Source: Leptasterias polaris (lineage: Eukaryota; Echinodermata; Asteroidea; Forcipulatida; Asteriidae). Taken from it: a DNA stretch of 64,000 nucleotides. Below, piece after piece: positions 35,301 through 50,300 of the stretch (positions are counted from its first letter, which is position 1; each line of letters opens with the position of its first letter). Below the pieces are notes generated by a model. It saw nothing but the letters and a program-made list of their open reading frames with translations, was not told the DNA's origin and ran no database searches. Both the position numbers and the translations under genes were made by a program. Location of the stretch: the NCBI GenBank assembly GCA_037783415.1, contig JAZGTN010000188.1, forward strand, positions 558,001-622,000, given 5' to 3'.

Positions 35301-38300
35301 TATGCTCGGGAGTTGAAAAAGTTATAGGTGTAAAAGTATGCCCGATGAACAGGATAATGTGGTTGTAATGCGCCTTGATCTAGCTACTATAGTATATGTT
35401 CGCTATATACGAACCAATAAATATTATGCATGTCACAGTTAATCAAAGTTTGGATTTAGTGTTTATCTGTAACGTGCAAACATCATTACATTCCTCCAGA
35501 TGTACAGTACACACTAGAGTTAGACATCAGTTTAACCACAACCGATCGAGCAGCATTCGTCCAAGAAAACAATTTGGAGTCTTCCAAGCTAACTCAAACA
35601 ATTCGCCTCATCAAGGATGAAAGCTTCAAATGTTATAAGCATCTAGCTTATGTGAAGGTAGGGATTGTATTTCAATCGAATGACTTAGCCGTTACGCAGA
35701 GCTCGACTAGTCTTAACAAAATTATGCGGTACGTGTTTCGTGAACGAGCGGTTAAGAGCACCGAACTTAAGCTCTGGTGTTTCTGATCATTAGAGTGTGG
35801 GTTCAAGTCCCAGTCTTACACTAGTGTTTCTTACTGTTAACAATTATTGCGTTAAACCGTAGGTCTTGTGTGTTGTGTAATGCACGTAAAAGAACCCAGT
35901 TACACTAATCGCTAAGAGAAGAGGTTTGTCCCGGTGTTTCTGGCAGTGGCTGCTGAATGCACCGCAGCACTTTGTAAACCCTTAATGTGCTGCATAAATC
36001 AGTTTAATAACTATAATAGTTCAATAATTCGTAACATGTTTCTGTTTGTGCAGGCGCGTCAGAGTACCCTTGGTAGTAAGGTGCGCTGTATAAAACTGTA
36101 TAATTATTAAAGCTCCAGGCCACTTTATCTCAACGCATGCCCAAGACGACTTAAACCTGAAACACTTGAGTTAATATCTACACTCTAAAACTTCCTGATC
36201 AGAACTGACCTGAATCCGGTCAGGGTGGGGCCTGACCCATATCTGGGTCAGTATGATCCGAAATCTTTGTCAAAGATATCCAGAAATTAAAAAGAATTCG
36301 AGTTAAAATCCAATTTTGTAACCACTTTCCGGGTCAAACTGACCCAGAAATGGGTGAGGACCCCTCGGACCAGGGCTCGATTTCACAAAGAGGGAAGATT
36401 GATCTGAAGTGTGTATCAATCTTAACTGCTAAGGAAAGTTTGATTTCATAACACAAGTCACATGGCGATACGGTCAACTCATCTTAAGATGAATCTTAGT
36501 GCATTGTGAAATCGAGCCTTTAGAATCCGAGTCAAATTTAATCTGGGAGTCATGGCGAGATGTACTGGTACCTCATTATATGGGTGGGTGGAGAACCTGA
36601 CGCTCAGTAGCACTATTATAAGTCTCTATTACAGAGAAACGGTATACTATTGGGAAAGTAAAATACTATTTAATCAGTTTTTATTAAAAAATATACAAGC
36701 CATACCGTAATGTTCATTGGAAATTCGATGGGCACCATTTTTTTAACCAATGAACAAATACTGTATTTGTTTCAAGGGCTTTGTACTTTTTCACAATACG
36801 GGGCTCATAATACCTTCACATTTTATGGGTATTAGAGTATAATGCCGTGATGATATTCATGCCTTCAACTACTGTTAACTCGACTTACACTATTCCGACG
36901 GAAGTGTTTCTCTTGAGGATCACTTTTTGTGATTCTATCTGCTTTCAGATTGAAAATGTTTATGTTTTCGAAATCTTTTAATCTGTTTTTAAATCTAAAT
37001 CAGTAATGTGGGCCAAATACCATTGTTGTTCAACTTGTCACTCACAATTATGCCTGCTGCTATGCTTGATAATTGAGGTCGGCTTTGATAAAGTGTTATT
37101 AATCTTCGGTCACAATCTCATCGATACCCTTGGAATCTACGCGCACAATTACACCATCGTACTCTTTCCAACAGTACATTATAATAGCGTGTCAGATTTT
37201 TCTAAAACACTATCTCTTTCAAATAGTCTAAAATATAAGAGCCTCTAGACTCGATAAAAACATACATCAATTAGACCTGCCAAACCACTTGGAAGCCATC
37301 TGTCAAAGTCATGATTGATTTCAGCAAGGAGTGGCTATTAGCCCATGGGGAAGAGATTTATTTACAATTTCTGTAAGAGTCCTTAAAGGAGCTGTCATTT
37401 ATGGAACTTTCTTTAATTAATTTAATGAATCGAATATAATTTGACATTTCCAATGCTATTTGGTTAGGTCTTAAAGGGAACCTGGAATTATTGTCATTTT
37501 TGGTGGAGTAGGGGCCTGCACACAATGTGTTTGCAAACAGACTATTCAAAAACAGTACTCATCTAGTGTTTTCACAATACTTACTACAGACTACTATACA
37601 TCCATTTGATTTACTAACATTACGCGTACGAATCAACGCCAATGAATCTCAAAAAAGTTATTACTCCTTATTGCATTTTTGATGATTAACTCAGCCCAGT
37701 TTTCAACTCTGCAACTGAGCGCCTCATTCTTGATTTTGTGTTATCTTTAGATTGCTATTCAAGAGAAGAATTTTCCCATAAGTGTTCGCCTAACCTATGG
37801 ACTTGCTTCTGCGATGGATAACACTCCAGAATCCGCTACCTCAGGAGTGCAACCAATTCTAAATGAGCTTCCAGTGCCTGTTCTTGTTGAGCCCGTGAGT
37901 TTAAATAAGTTTCACAGTAGTCTGATAATTATTCCCAAGTATGAAAATATGAGCCTGATAATGACAGAAAAATAAATACATGGGTGGAACTTTGCATTGT
38001 ACATGTCTAACAATGGGTTTTAAAGCTATATCACTATATACATTATATATATCCTAGTTATACACATGAATACACGTGAATTACATAATTCATTCAATAA
38101 ATAACACTTGCAATAAATAACAATTTGTCTTCACTTTTGTCATGAAATCTTAACTATACATGTTGCTTTAATTTTGTTTGGTTTGCAAAGTGACAATGAA
38201 ACCTGGACAATTGAAAATATGAGTTTTTAGTCCCATTCGTGCCAAGCAAACGTGTCCATGAACACAGGTGTTGCTAGATAAAGCTCGAATGTGTTATTAA

Positions 38301-41300
38301 TAAAAATGTATACAATGTATAAATATATACAGACAAGCAGCCAGAATCCTGCCAATGTATACATTATTTATAACGTACATTTTTGATTTATTTTTACACA
38401 CAGCTGTTAATACAAAACACATGCAAGAATTATTTGTGTGTTCCAGACCTCCTGCTGACTGCTAGAACGTAAGTATATTTTTAATCATTACACGAGAGCA
38501 ATATTGTAACAAAATATATTTATTTTTTGTTCACGTATTATTGTCTGTAACTTGTGCACAGCTGAAACATATCAATTTGCTACATGCAAAGTGCGGAAAC
38601 TAAATAGCTTAAAAGGTGTGTACAACATTGGTAAGATTGAACATATAAATGTTCACATATTTACACATAACTTACATGGTATAAAGATGATCATGGTGAA
38701 AAACTTCCCTGGAAATAGTTTTGCTTGAAATGCCATAGTTCTAAGGAAATTAGTAAAACAATAGTATTTATCCTGCAGGATAAAACCCGATGTTTGAGAG
38801 AAAAAAAAACACAAACAAACATATTATTGGGGTTTTCACTGTTTTCTCATGACTCCGAAAACCGATTGAGCTTAAACTTTCATAGGTTTGTTATTTCATG
38901 TGTATGTTATGTCACAACAAGCGTGGATACAGGTCTTCGGCAATTACCGATGTTGAACACACCCTTTAAAACATAGAGACCTGCTTAACAATGTTAAGTT
39001 GTTAATGTTAATATAATTCCAATCCCCCCCCCCCCACATAACATCATTTGTCATCGATAATCTTAGATGGTCGGTAATTTCTCAAAGCCCGTATATAAAG
39101 GATTTGTAATATTTCATGGACAGTGCTGAAACTAAGTTGTAATAACTGGTGACCTCTGAAACAATGACTTCATTGCGAAACTATCTTCTGGAAAAATTAG
39201 TGCCGCCCACACTGGGGTCAACGCTCATACACACAGAGAATGATTGACGCCTGCGGTTATGGCGTAGCGTACATTCGCAAATAAATTGAATAGGTTCTTT
39301 TCGAACGTGATCTCATCAAGACCACTTAGAATGAATAAATAAAGGTATTTTTATACATTTCAAAAAGACAACATATAATAATAATAAGGGTTGATAATAT
39401 ATTCTGTATTTTACTCGTCAAACTGTGCTGCCTGCCACTCTTAAAGTGTTCAGTGAGTTTTAGGAATGCCTTTGATTTTTGGCTGTTGTTAGTAAAAGGC
39501 CGTCCATGACATTTCCTTTTAAAATAAGTATTTTGTTAAAGTATAATATTTTTTTTAAACGTTTTATTTTTTCGCAACAAGTACTACTGATCGAGTGTCA
39601 CTTGGGGATAATTGGGAGTTGAGCGTTGACGTCCATGTCACGAATTATGGTGAAGACGCCTACAAAAGCTCCTTCAAGGCCGTCTTACCAGAGGGTACAG
39701 CATTTGCCCGACTTCAAAGAATATCCAAGGTATATCCTGCTTGTCTTTAGTATCCATAATTGAGGTCAAATTTTATGAAATAAATTAATAGTTTTGCTTT
39801 GATTTATTTTATTTACACCCTTAAACTATCCATTTAAACGGTGACCGGTATTTGATATTTCTGGTTGTTAAGCAACATATAATTTGTATTTGCTACTCCT
39901 GCATTTCCACACATGTGACTTTCTCCTCTATTAATGCCAAAACACAGTAACCGATTTACTCAAAATAACGTCCCGATTCGCAGTGACTGATACACTTTGA
40001 GTAAATTATCACAATCTTTATTTAAGTATCTATAATCTTTGAAATTAAACAAACACTTGAGTTTTGATAGGAATCAATCAAGTCTTAATTTTAAGTACTC
40101 ACTAAATACTGATCATAACAGTCGACACAGAGTAACATTTATTGTGAAGAAGTGGGACAAAAAACAAAAACAAAAAAAGTAAGTATATCGTATGTGATGG
40201 GCCACCTTGATGTTTTTCCATAGATGTAGCCCTAAATGAACCTAAATGTAGCCCGGCTCTGTATACAATCACGTTTCTCAATGAAGGTCGGGCATGTACA
40301 CTGTTGGGGCTATACACGTGATCGGTGTTCACGTCGTATTTTCTAGCAACATGCATTCATCGGTGAATGTCATGATTTTAAGCTATCAAAGATTGCTATT
40401 ATTGGTGATATTTTAGTATCAAGAATCTTCAACAAATGTGTGATTGTTTAGGTTTTATCCGATGCATTTTGTTAAATTAAAAAATGATAAAAAATTGTTT
40501 AAACCTTTAAACCGATGTGTATTAGACACGGTATACTAATTAGTACTTTCCGGAGTGCTGTGAAAAAGATTTACATGCAAAATTTACGTCTATTTAAAAG
40601 GAAAATTTATATTAGTAATAATAATAATGTTAAAAATAATATTAAAACGCATTTAAAGGGCGCTATACAAAGATTAGAGTGCTTAACAAGAGGAGGGAAA
40701 CAAATGAACACAAAAATAATAAAAAAACAAACCAACTGAACAAACAAATATTTAAATTACATCAATAAACCGATTTTTCAGTATAGAAATATTCACACCG
40801 GCTCTATTTTCATCGTGCCCATCTTGACAAAACGTAAGGGAATGGTTTTATTAATGTTGTGATTACATTTAATTCAGGATTTATCTGTAGAGTGTTTGGT
40901 AGATGAAAGCACCGGAGAAGTGGATTGTGACATTGGAAATCCACTTCCTGAGGAACATACGGTAAGGACAAAACTAATATTTCGTAGACGTTTCGTACAA
41001 ATCAATGCGTAAAGGAAATGTGTATTTCAAGAAAACGTTCAGTGTAAAACCTTCCGGGGAGGGGTTTAATCAGAATCCCATTGCGGCAGCACGTGTACAG
41101 TATTTGCGGTAAGAGTGACCTACGTTTTAAATTCATACAAAAGTTAGTGAAGTTGACTTTTGTAAAGCTTCCAACTGTTTGACCGGTGGAAGTAATTATT
41201 TCATGAAGCGGCCATGACGGAAAGCGCCACTAATCATTCGACAGAGAGAACATAAACTAATTCAATTGCAAGAACATGCCACGCTAATAAGCGTAGCGGG

Positions 41301-44300
41301 TGTGTTATATTTTATGATAATAATTGGCCCCGTTAATAGCATGTCATATTTGCACCTCAAGCCTCGCAAACAGCGATGGGTTGTCTTTGTTCATGTCTGT
41401 AAATATTTCAAATTAAACAAGTTGTCAGACTAATATTAATTTTGTTTGCGTCTTGGCCTTAACATGAAAAACAATGTAGTTATATGTAAGCTCAACAAAT
41501 TTTAGGAGTTACTAACTTATAAGTTGATCTTTTGAACTGATGTAAAATCCAATGGAATGGGACTTTCTGAAGAAGGGACAAATTTATATTTTGGAGAAAG
41601 TTGAGACAGCTACAATGAGCAGGCTTCCCCACAGGGATTAATATATATTTCAGGGTTGTGGTTTGTTTCGATATTCAGTGTTTGTTTGTGTTTGTACAGG
41701 TGAGCTTTAGACTGATTATCAAAAATGATGATTTGTCGGGCTCTGATTCGGCGTTTACCATCAAGATGTCTGTGGATAGGTAAGTAAAGTAAAGTAAGCA
41801 GAAGCAACCAAAACCAAATGACTCTCAACATACTGAATATACTTAATTTAACAAGTTATCAAAACATTCATGTTTTGGACTCATGTTCATCCTAAGTTTC
41901 TAGTCTTTTCTTTCAACTTATTCAAGATATTTGTAATTTTTACTGGTGACAAAAATGTGAAATATTTTATAGGTAGAAGAGTTGGTTCTGAGGAGATCCG
42001 TTTGGTTTGTTCGAAAAGTTTTTGACAAGCTTAATCTATAGTCTTCTTCAAGTGACTGGTGGCAAACAACAAAACAAAAATCAAAATGTAACCATGCCAG
42101 TGTAGTCAAATGAGCTTCTATTCTGGTTATGCGCTTTAAAGAGATTCCAGCAGATAAACATGTATTTGTTTGAATTAGTGTGTGAATGATACTCTTATTT
42201 CAACCTTTAGTTTTAACAATGAACCGAGGAACATCAGTGGTGACAACTATGCTAATGTTACTGTGGGAGTATATGCAACAGCAGAACTATCACTATTCGG
42301 GTATGTAAAAAAATGTCTCCAGACTATCGCAAACAAACAAACACACCAACAAACAAACAAACACCCCAAACAAACGACTTAACAAACTAAAAATTAATAA
42401 TTATAAAATTCTCATTGATACATAAAACAAATGCCAAATAAGCGTTGTAAAGCAGATCTAAATATTATTTGGATTTTGCCCTAAAAACTAAAGGACTGTT
42501 TCAAACAAAACCAGGCATATCAATCCGCTTGGATTCGAACACACAACCTTTTTCGTGCTAGAGCAGTTGTACCACTGAACAACCGAGCTAGAGGCAGTTC
42601 GAATCAATTTTTAGCTGCAATTATACTGCAACGATGTATTTAATGTTAATTTTGCATCGAAGTTAAAGAATAGGCCCGTATCATTTGGTTTCAGTGTAAA
42701 GGCAAAAAACAAAAAATATTCTTTATTTCTAGATCGAAAATTGTTAAAAATGTTATCTTCTTTTTCAAGAAACCATAATTATAAAGACCCCCTCGCATTT
42801 GCCGCCATCTTTAAAGACAAACAATGGAAATTTGCCTGACTCTCAGCCATTGATAGCGCTTCACGAGTGCACGTTTCATCAGTGATGGCTGCCTAGTATG
42901 CGAGGGGTCTATTTTATTTTTGAAAGTTATTTTGTATTAGTAAAGATGATATTTAAACGCAATTTTCTCCCAGACGATGATTATTTTCAGAATGAAAAAC
43001 AAAACTTTGGAGATTGCAAAACTGTCCATGGTCTAGGTCGTTATCAGATAATAAATCACAACTAGCATTTCCTATGACATAGTTACATTCAAGTCACCAT
43101 CTTCCCCATACAAAAGTGCGCGGTGTTTCCTCAGTTTGCCCACCTAGAAGTGTTCGTGCGCACGCGCGATGTGCAGTTTACACATTTTATGTGACGGGTA
43201 CTGTATCTAGTCAGGAACTAATTGACGGTTGAGATAATGTTAGCTTTTTTTTAAATGCAGGATATCTTCACCGCAGCAAGTTCTTTTCTTTTTTCCCAAT
43301 GTGAGTCAAATTGAGTCATTAGTAATGCCTGAAACAGAGCAAGAGGTGGGTCCAGAAGTGCAACACTTGTACATGGTAAGTAAATATAATCTGTGGAAAT
43401 TACCGTTTTGACATCTAAAAAGATGTCGATAAATCCGTTACGTTGGCAACTCAATTTTATTTACCAGGCAAATTTACACTGTTTTGTAGTTCTGAGCATG
43501 CTCACATTTCCAAAAACAGTGGATTTAACTGGTTTCACTCAATCCAACCGGCCTACGTCATGCACAGCAAGTTGGTGCATCATGAGAATGATTGTATTGC
43601 ATCGGCGCAGTGTGAACATCACAGTACACTTTTTAAAAAAATAAAAAAATTGGGTCAGAATTGACCCAGTCTCGTGGGGCCTGATCCATTTCTGGGTCAG
43701 GCTGACCCGGAATCTATAAAAAATTCTAAATAATTGGTCAAATTGACGGAAAACCCGAGCTAAAAACCCATTAATGTATAACTAGTTTCCGGGTAGTCAG
43801 AAAAGGATTAGGACTCATGTGAACGGCATCCAGGTCAATGCTGACCTGGGAGTTTTTAGACTGACTCCTTGTAAACATGTTGCGTGTGACATTTCGTGTA
43901 CATGTTTGTATAGTTTTACTCGATACTTAAATGGATATCCACTGAAGAAACCGTCGACTGGGATAACTAACACTTACTCACAAGTACGAACTCTTAAATT
44001 TATTCCAGCTTCGAAATCTTGGACCAAGCGAGGTTGGAGAAACAAAACTTGAAATCTACTGGCCACTTGTAGATGCCGACGGGGATTACCTACTGTATCT
44101 GGTCAGCGCCAATCTCGGCACTGGGGAGGCATGCTCGGTAGAGGGCGGTGTGAACCCTGATGGTTTGGAGGTGAGTTTCCCCTATGCCTTTGAGTTTTAG
44201 ATATCAGATAACTTTGAGATACCGGTAAGTAAAGTAAAGTTGGCTAAACGTATGCCTTGTTCTCTAGGTGTAGTTCCATATCAGCTTTTTGGTTAAAAAA

Positions 44301-47300
44301 AAAGCCATTGACACATATACTGCCATTTCCCAGGATTCCCAGAAATGTTATTGTACCTACTACTGGCCTCGGTTATACTATGTATTTTAATGTAATCAAG
44401 TAACAACAAATAGCTGCAGCGCGTTTAACATCCTTGGGATGGTAAGTTTTGAACAAGTTGTTATATCGTGATTTTATGATTTAACTTTTATGTTTTCAGT
44501 TGCAGTCAGCTAACATAAACGGCACCAGCTCGGATTCCATTTCACGTAAGCGACGTCAGGCTGCTGATGATGAAACACCGGGAGCAGTTCCCCAAAGGAG
44601 TCAAACCGCCAAGACAATCGAATGTAATGCAAAGTCTGCACAATGTGTTGCCATCACATGCACGGTCGTAGCACCCAGTGGCGCAAGTGCAGATAAAGAC
44701 AGTGCATTTGTTCGAATCAAATCTAGGATGTACGAGAAAACATTCTTCCAGGTAATAATTCAAACTCGTTTTTCAATATTGATATGAGATGATAATCCTT
44801 TTCACACCCCCAACCAAGCAAAAGAAACCAAACAAACAAATAAACAAACCTCGACACCCCAGCACCCTAAAAAAAAAAAAAAAAAACTCCGTATCCCGAG
44901 GAGCCTGACCACTCTCAAAGTGGTTTTAAACGGGATTTAAATTGGGTTTCTGCGTTAATCTGAACAATTTTGTTGATAATGTTGCCACACATTCCGGGTA
45001 CTCACCAAAATTGGGTCAACCCCCTCTATGATCCGGATCTGGGTTAATTCGGAGCGTAAATGAGTGCAGACTGGGGTCCGTTACGGGAATCTGTCTTCGC
45101 GGCACTTGATTGTAAACCAGAAACCCAGTATTATAGCCAGACACACGAGCCCCAAACCCTTCAAGGTAGCAAAGCAATAAATGTATCCCCAAAAAGTCTA
45201 AGTTTGCCAAAAATGATAAGTTGGAACAGTCTATAACAAGTATAATAACAGTCTATAACAGTCTATAACAAGTGGCGGTCAGGTTGGTGTAGTGGTATCT
45301 TGCCTCGCCTTCCACCTATGGGACCCCGGTTCGAATCCCACCTGGGGCACTATGTGGATTGGGTTTTCAGTCCCTGCCTGATCGCGTGGGTTTTCCCTGG
45401 AATAATTCTCTGGGGTTTTCCTCCCACATCTAAAACTGAAACTTCCTTCATTGTCTTCTCTTCACTCTATACCATCCTGTTATTGGCGACTTGATCGCTG
45501 TTGGATTTGGTTAATAAATAAAAAAAATAAAAAATAATTGTGACGATCCCTTTAACAAGTCCCCCAAACATTTTCGGCATTGTTAACACCTGTCACGGAA
45601 ATGTATAAGCCTGTATGGTGTAGCTTGACCAATGATTTAGAACAATCTTCCTCCAGTCATAGGGGAATCTGTATCTCTGTTTCGTAAAGCTCTTAAGACT
45701 CACCTCTATCCAACTGGATGGAATAGCGTCTTAACAATTTTAATTGTTATTATGTTATGTTGATAAGTAGATGATTTGTGATGTTTTTCTTCCCTGCTGA
45801 AAGCAACAGTGTTGATTATACGTGCATTCTATTGTATACAGTATAGTCAAAAGCTACAAATTCAACCTCAAAACAGATTGTGTTTGAGAAATTTGAAACC
45901 GTTAATACTTTCTTGCATCTCAACCAGAGGTTATTTTGGTAGGTGTATCAGTAGATTGCAACAGCAATAGTTCTATTTTCTTCGTGTGTTTTTTTTTTTA
46001 CCTTTGTAAGCAGGCATGCTTGTATTTTTGTTCTTGCCGCCAATTCAAAATAATTGCCAATGATTCTCATTGTTGCGACAGAAACAATACAACGACGTTT
46101 TAATCACGTCGATGGCTGATGCTACCGTGGTTCAGATGCCGTACATGAAGTCACTTCTTCCCGATGAGCTACCTGTCGCTGCTTCTGAGGTAGGGCAAAT
46201 AAAGCGTTATTAGGCATGATTCCACGAACGAAATTTTAACAATGAAACCTCATGGAACTATTAATTCCTAGACAGGATAGCATAACTATTTAGGGGACAC
46301 TAAAAAATTAGAAATACACAGATGTGACATTTTTGAAATTAAATCTTCGCAACAACGATGTTTATGTGCATCCTGATTGCAAGACCAGTTTGGTTTGATT
46401 GTAGAACATATTTGTGAATAAGGCAGAGATGTTTGACAAGCGGTTGCCAAATAATCTTTAAAAAATGCAAAATCTGAGTTCGGCCGATTTGACCCAGCAA
46501 GTGATAATACAATCAAGCTATTTTTTTTTTTCGGGAAAGTAATAAAGATTCCATCTCCGGAAATGCACAAACAAATCCTTCAATGGCCTTATGGCAAATA
46601 TAAGATATCTACTTCCTTAATAATGTTTTATTTAGGATTTTGACATCTTAAAAGTATAGAAAGAAAATCATCTTCTCAAGATATTTTTTTCGGGTTGAAA
46701 ATGTAGCAAGACGACTTCCAATTTATTTAGGATATCAGCATCTAGATATTATCAATAGATAATGACTTCCTGAACTAAATACTGAAAGTCGGATGTCCTC
46801 TTCCTGAGATAATTTATCTCGAAGTGTCACTTCGGAAGACGCTATTCTACTTTCAGGATGCCATCATTCCGAAAATAATGTCTGGAAGACAAAAAAATTA
46901 TTTTCGAGATATCGTAATCCAATGGTAAATTTTATTGGGAACACGACAATCGACATTCAAGCTGTTATAATTCTGAAATAAATTTTCTCAGGATGTTATC
47001 ATTATATGCAACGGTGTTATCATCCTGCAATAATTATTTCAGTGTCCCAACAAGTCGGATGACACTTCCAAAGTTCCGTACTTATAAATTTAGCGTTTAT
47101 TTTCTTATCATTGTTATTCGTCTCAAAGTGAAGAAATTTTAACTGAATACAACAAAACATAGAAAGGTCCAAAGAGAGTTTATACAAAGTGTCGTGGTGT
47201 CAAATGCGTGATGATCTTCTATTTCTTCAAAAGTTGCTGGTGTGGCTGGAGACTGTTCCCCATGCGGCGAATTTCGAACATTGTGTAGTATTGTCATCTG

Positions 47301-50300
47301 ATACCGCCCTCGTTTGAATTTACTTCCTTCAGTCCATGTTTAACCGTAAGAGGTGACACCCATACCAGGACAAAATCCCCCGTCTCTTCTCTCATTGATT
47401 ATACGTAATTTTCTTTATGCAGGTTTCAACTCAAATAATTGGACAGAGTAACTCAGTTACCCCCGGGCCTTCAGTAATTAGTATTCCTCTTTGGGCGTAC
47501 ATTGTTGCAGTGATTGGTGGTAGCGTGCTTCTAGCAATTATCTTCTTCATAATGTGGAAGGTAACAAAATAAGTTCCATAGTGGTTTTTATTTTTCTTAA
47601 TACTAATTATTTTCCCGATTTTTAACCGATTAAACAAAACAACGGCTACCAAGTTGTCACGTTGGCAACTCAGTCCGAGTTTCAATTCAATTCAATATAT
47701 TTATTCATCACACGAAAATACATAAACGTTGTTATCTATTGTCCAGCATCTAAACATTTACATTACAAACTTTCAAAAAAAGTCCTTCGCAATATTAAAC
47801 AGTTATGTAATAAGCCTTTACAAACCTCCAGGTCAACTCCGCTCTGCTGATGCCCTACTTCTACAGATCCCATATTCACGGCAATCTTGGGGAAGTCGGT
47901 CGTTCTCAAGATCTGGCCCATCACTCTGGGACAGACTCCCTACTGAACCCAGAAAAGAAACCTCATGTGCAATATTCAAAATTCAATTAAAAGCACACCT
48001 TTTCCGTAGTTCCTATTTTATAATCAGTTTGTTGTTTTATTTCTCACTATTTTTGGCTTTTACCTCAGTCACGCCAGGAGTGTCAAGTCTGAAAGACATG
48101 GCGCGTTATAAGTGTTCATATTATTATAAACACCATGTAAAAGAGTTACAAAAACAAGATGAGCCTAAAGGCTAATATCTACCAACTTCTGAAGCCTACT
48201 GTGTCAGCACGTCCGTATGAATCTGCTTTTGTGCTTAACATACATTGAAGTTTCTTCCAGTAATTAACACTCTGGGAATTAAACAGTGATTGAACAGAAA
48301 CTAATGATAAAATATAAGTCTTAACAATGTTAAAACTCTGGTCCTATCACTTTAAAAGAGTTTTAATTCTTTGTCGATTTTGCTGATATTATGACCTTAA
48401 AGGGACACACGTTGCCTTCAAATCTCATGAAATTGTACTGTTTGTAGGTGTTCCTTATCCTTATTAAGAGTTGTTCTTGCAATAAAATACATTTAATGTG
48501 TAATAATTAGTGAATGGGGATAAAAAAAAAAAAAACATTGGCCTCTGACCCCTCGACATCTTTCCCGCGAAACGTATATGTATTTCCAGCCGTAAATACC
48601 ATCGTCCATGTAATGGCAAAATGCGCGATGAACAGTAGTTAGGCTGTTGCCGTAGCCAGTGGCCTGGTAAACCTATCAGATGAACACTGGGTAACATACC
48701 ATTCTCTACCTCTGAAGCTAGCACAGTATAGACCTTTCTTTGCAACGTCACAGCCCGAGTTTTTGCCAACCCAGGTTGGAAAAGTATGGAAAGCCATAAC
48801 TGCAAATCAAAAACAGATTGCCACAGTTTGTAGCAGTGTTACACAAATATTCAAAAATAGTGTTGAACAAATCAACCAATTTTCCAACAGGTATTTCCGT
48901 TCATGAATCTTTACAGAAAATGTTGAATTTGGTCACAACATTTTTTAACACGATTGAATGTTTTGCTAACATTCGGCCGTCCATGCCAACCGGCGCACTT
49001 TGTTTATCAACAAAAGAAAGGTCTATTGGGCCCGAAATTGCCAGCCGCGTATAGATAGTTCCCAGTAGACGCCATCTTTACGGGCAAATCGCATTTTGGC
49101 TTGCAGGCGCGTCAAGTGCTCAAATTATTAATGCAGCCGCGTCGTTCACTAACCAATCATGCAATGAGTTTTGTGAAATGTGCGCGTGCTGCACGCCGTT
49201 CTCACGCGTAACGCATGACTGTGTGTTCCAAATTGCCCGTAAAGATGGCCGATTTACGTCATATTGCAACCTATCTATTCGCGGAATAACCAGCCGCATA
49301 TTCTGGAAAATAGAACACATGCAGTACAGGGAGGTGAGTATCATATGGCTCATCTGTTCACCTTCCTGTGTTGCATGTATTCTATTTTCGGAATATGTGG
49401 CTGGTTATTCCGCGAACACGCGGCGTAGCTTCAGGTAGCTCGGTTTGTATGAACGTGTATGTAACACCGTTCATATGTCAAAATGGATCGCCACAAAAAA
49501 CATATTTAAGACGTGTCCAAAAAGAAGAAACCTCGTCAATCAGGGTAAGAAAACTGTCATGGGACTAACCGAGAGAAACAACCGGTGTTGTTTATACCAA
49601 ATGTTTATTGTGGACAGGAGGGATGAGGACTTAGACACTGCACATCACAGCAGCACTCTGATCATCGTTTTACGACTGGAAATAAGACTAGTAGGAACAC
49701 GTCGGCCATTTTATGGGAGTCAAAATCTTGACTCCCATAAATGGCGGACCGTGTTAGTTCACGAATAAAAGGAAAACCACACAGTTTTGGGGAATGTTTG
49801 TGTGGATCATTATATTCTACTTTTAAAACATCTTTCCGACCGTGTTCATTTCACATCAAACGCTTGTTATAGCCCAAAAATACTTATTCAAATTTTGGAT
49901 ACAAGTTGTAAATAATACAAAAAAGTCGAACGTAAGATTTTATTTCAGAGAGTCCGAGCAACCATGCGTGTCTTACAGTGCACAGCGTGGGGACTACACA
50001 CGTAACACAGGGGCAGTCGTGTCTCTTGCGAGCAGAGTATCTCGGCCGTGCTATGCGCGACGTAAACCCACTAGCCAGGAGATAGCTGTACCTGGAAGCT
50101 CACGAACATGTGGGAGGGGTGGGGAGCCAGATCACCAACTACGTTGTTATTGCGGGTTTGCTAGTCGGTACACCTCGCTAATCGCATCCGTTGTTTCAAA
50201 ATTGCAACTTTTCAATGTTCTGTGTACGTTCCCTGACCCGATGTGTACCGAATTTCTTGGTAATTGAATAAGATTTATGTCAATACATAGCAAAACCACT

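Noticed and set aside
42524..42598. Functional tRNA gene on the minus strand
   Set aside because: Both Pol III boxes are present but the acceptor stem does not pair.
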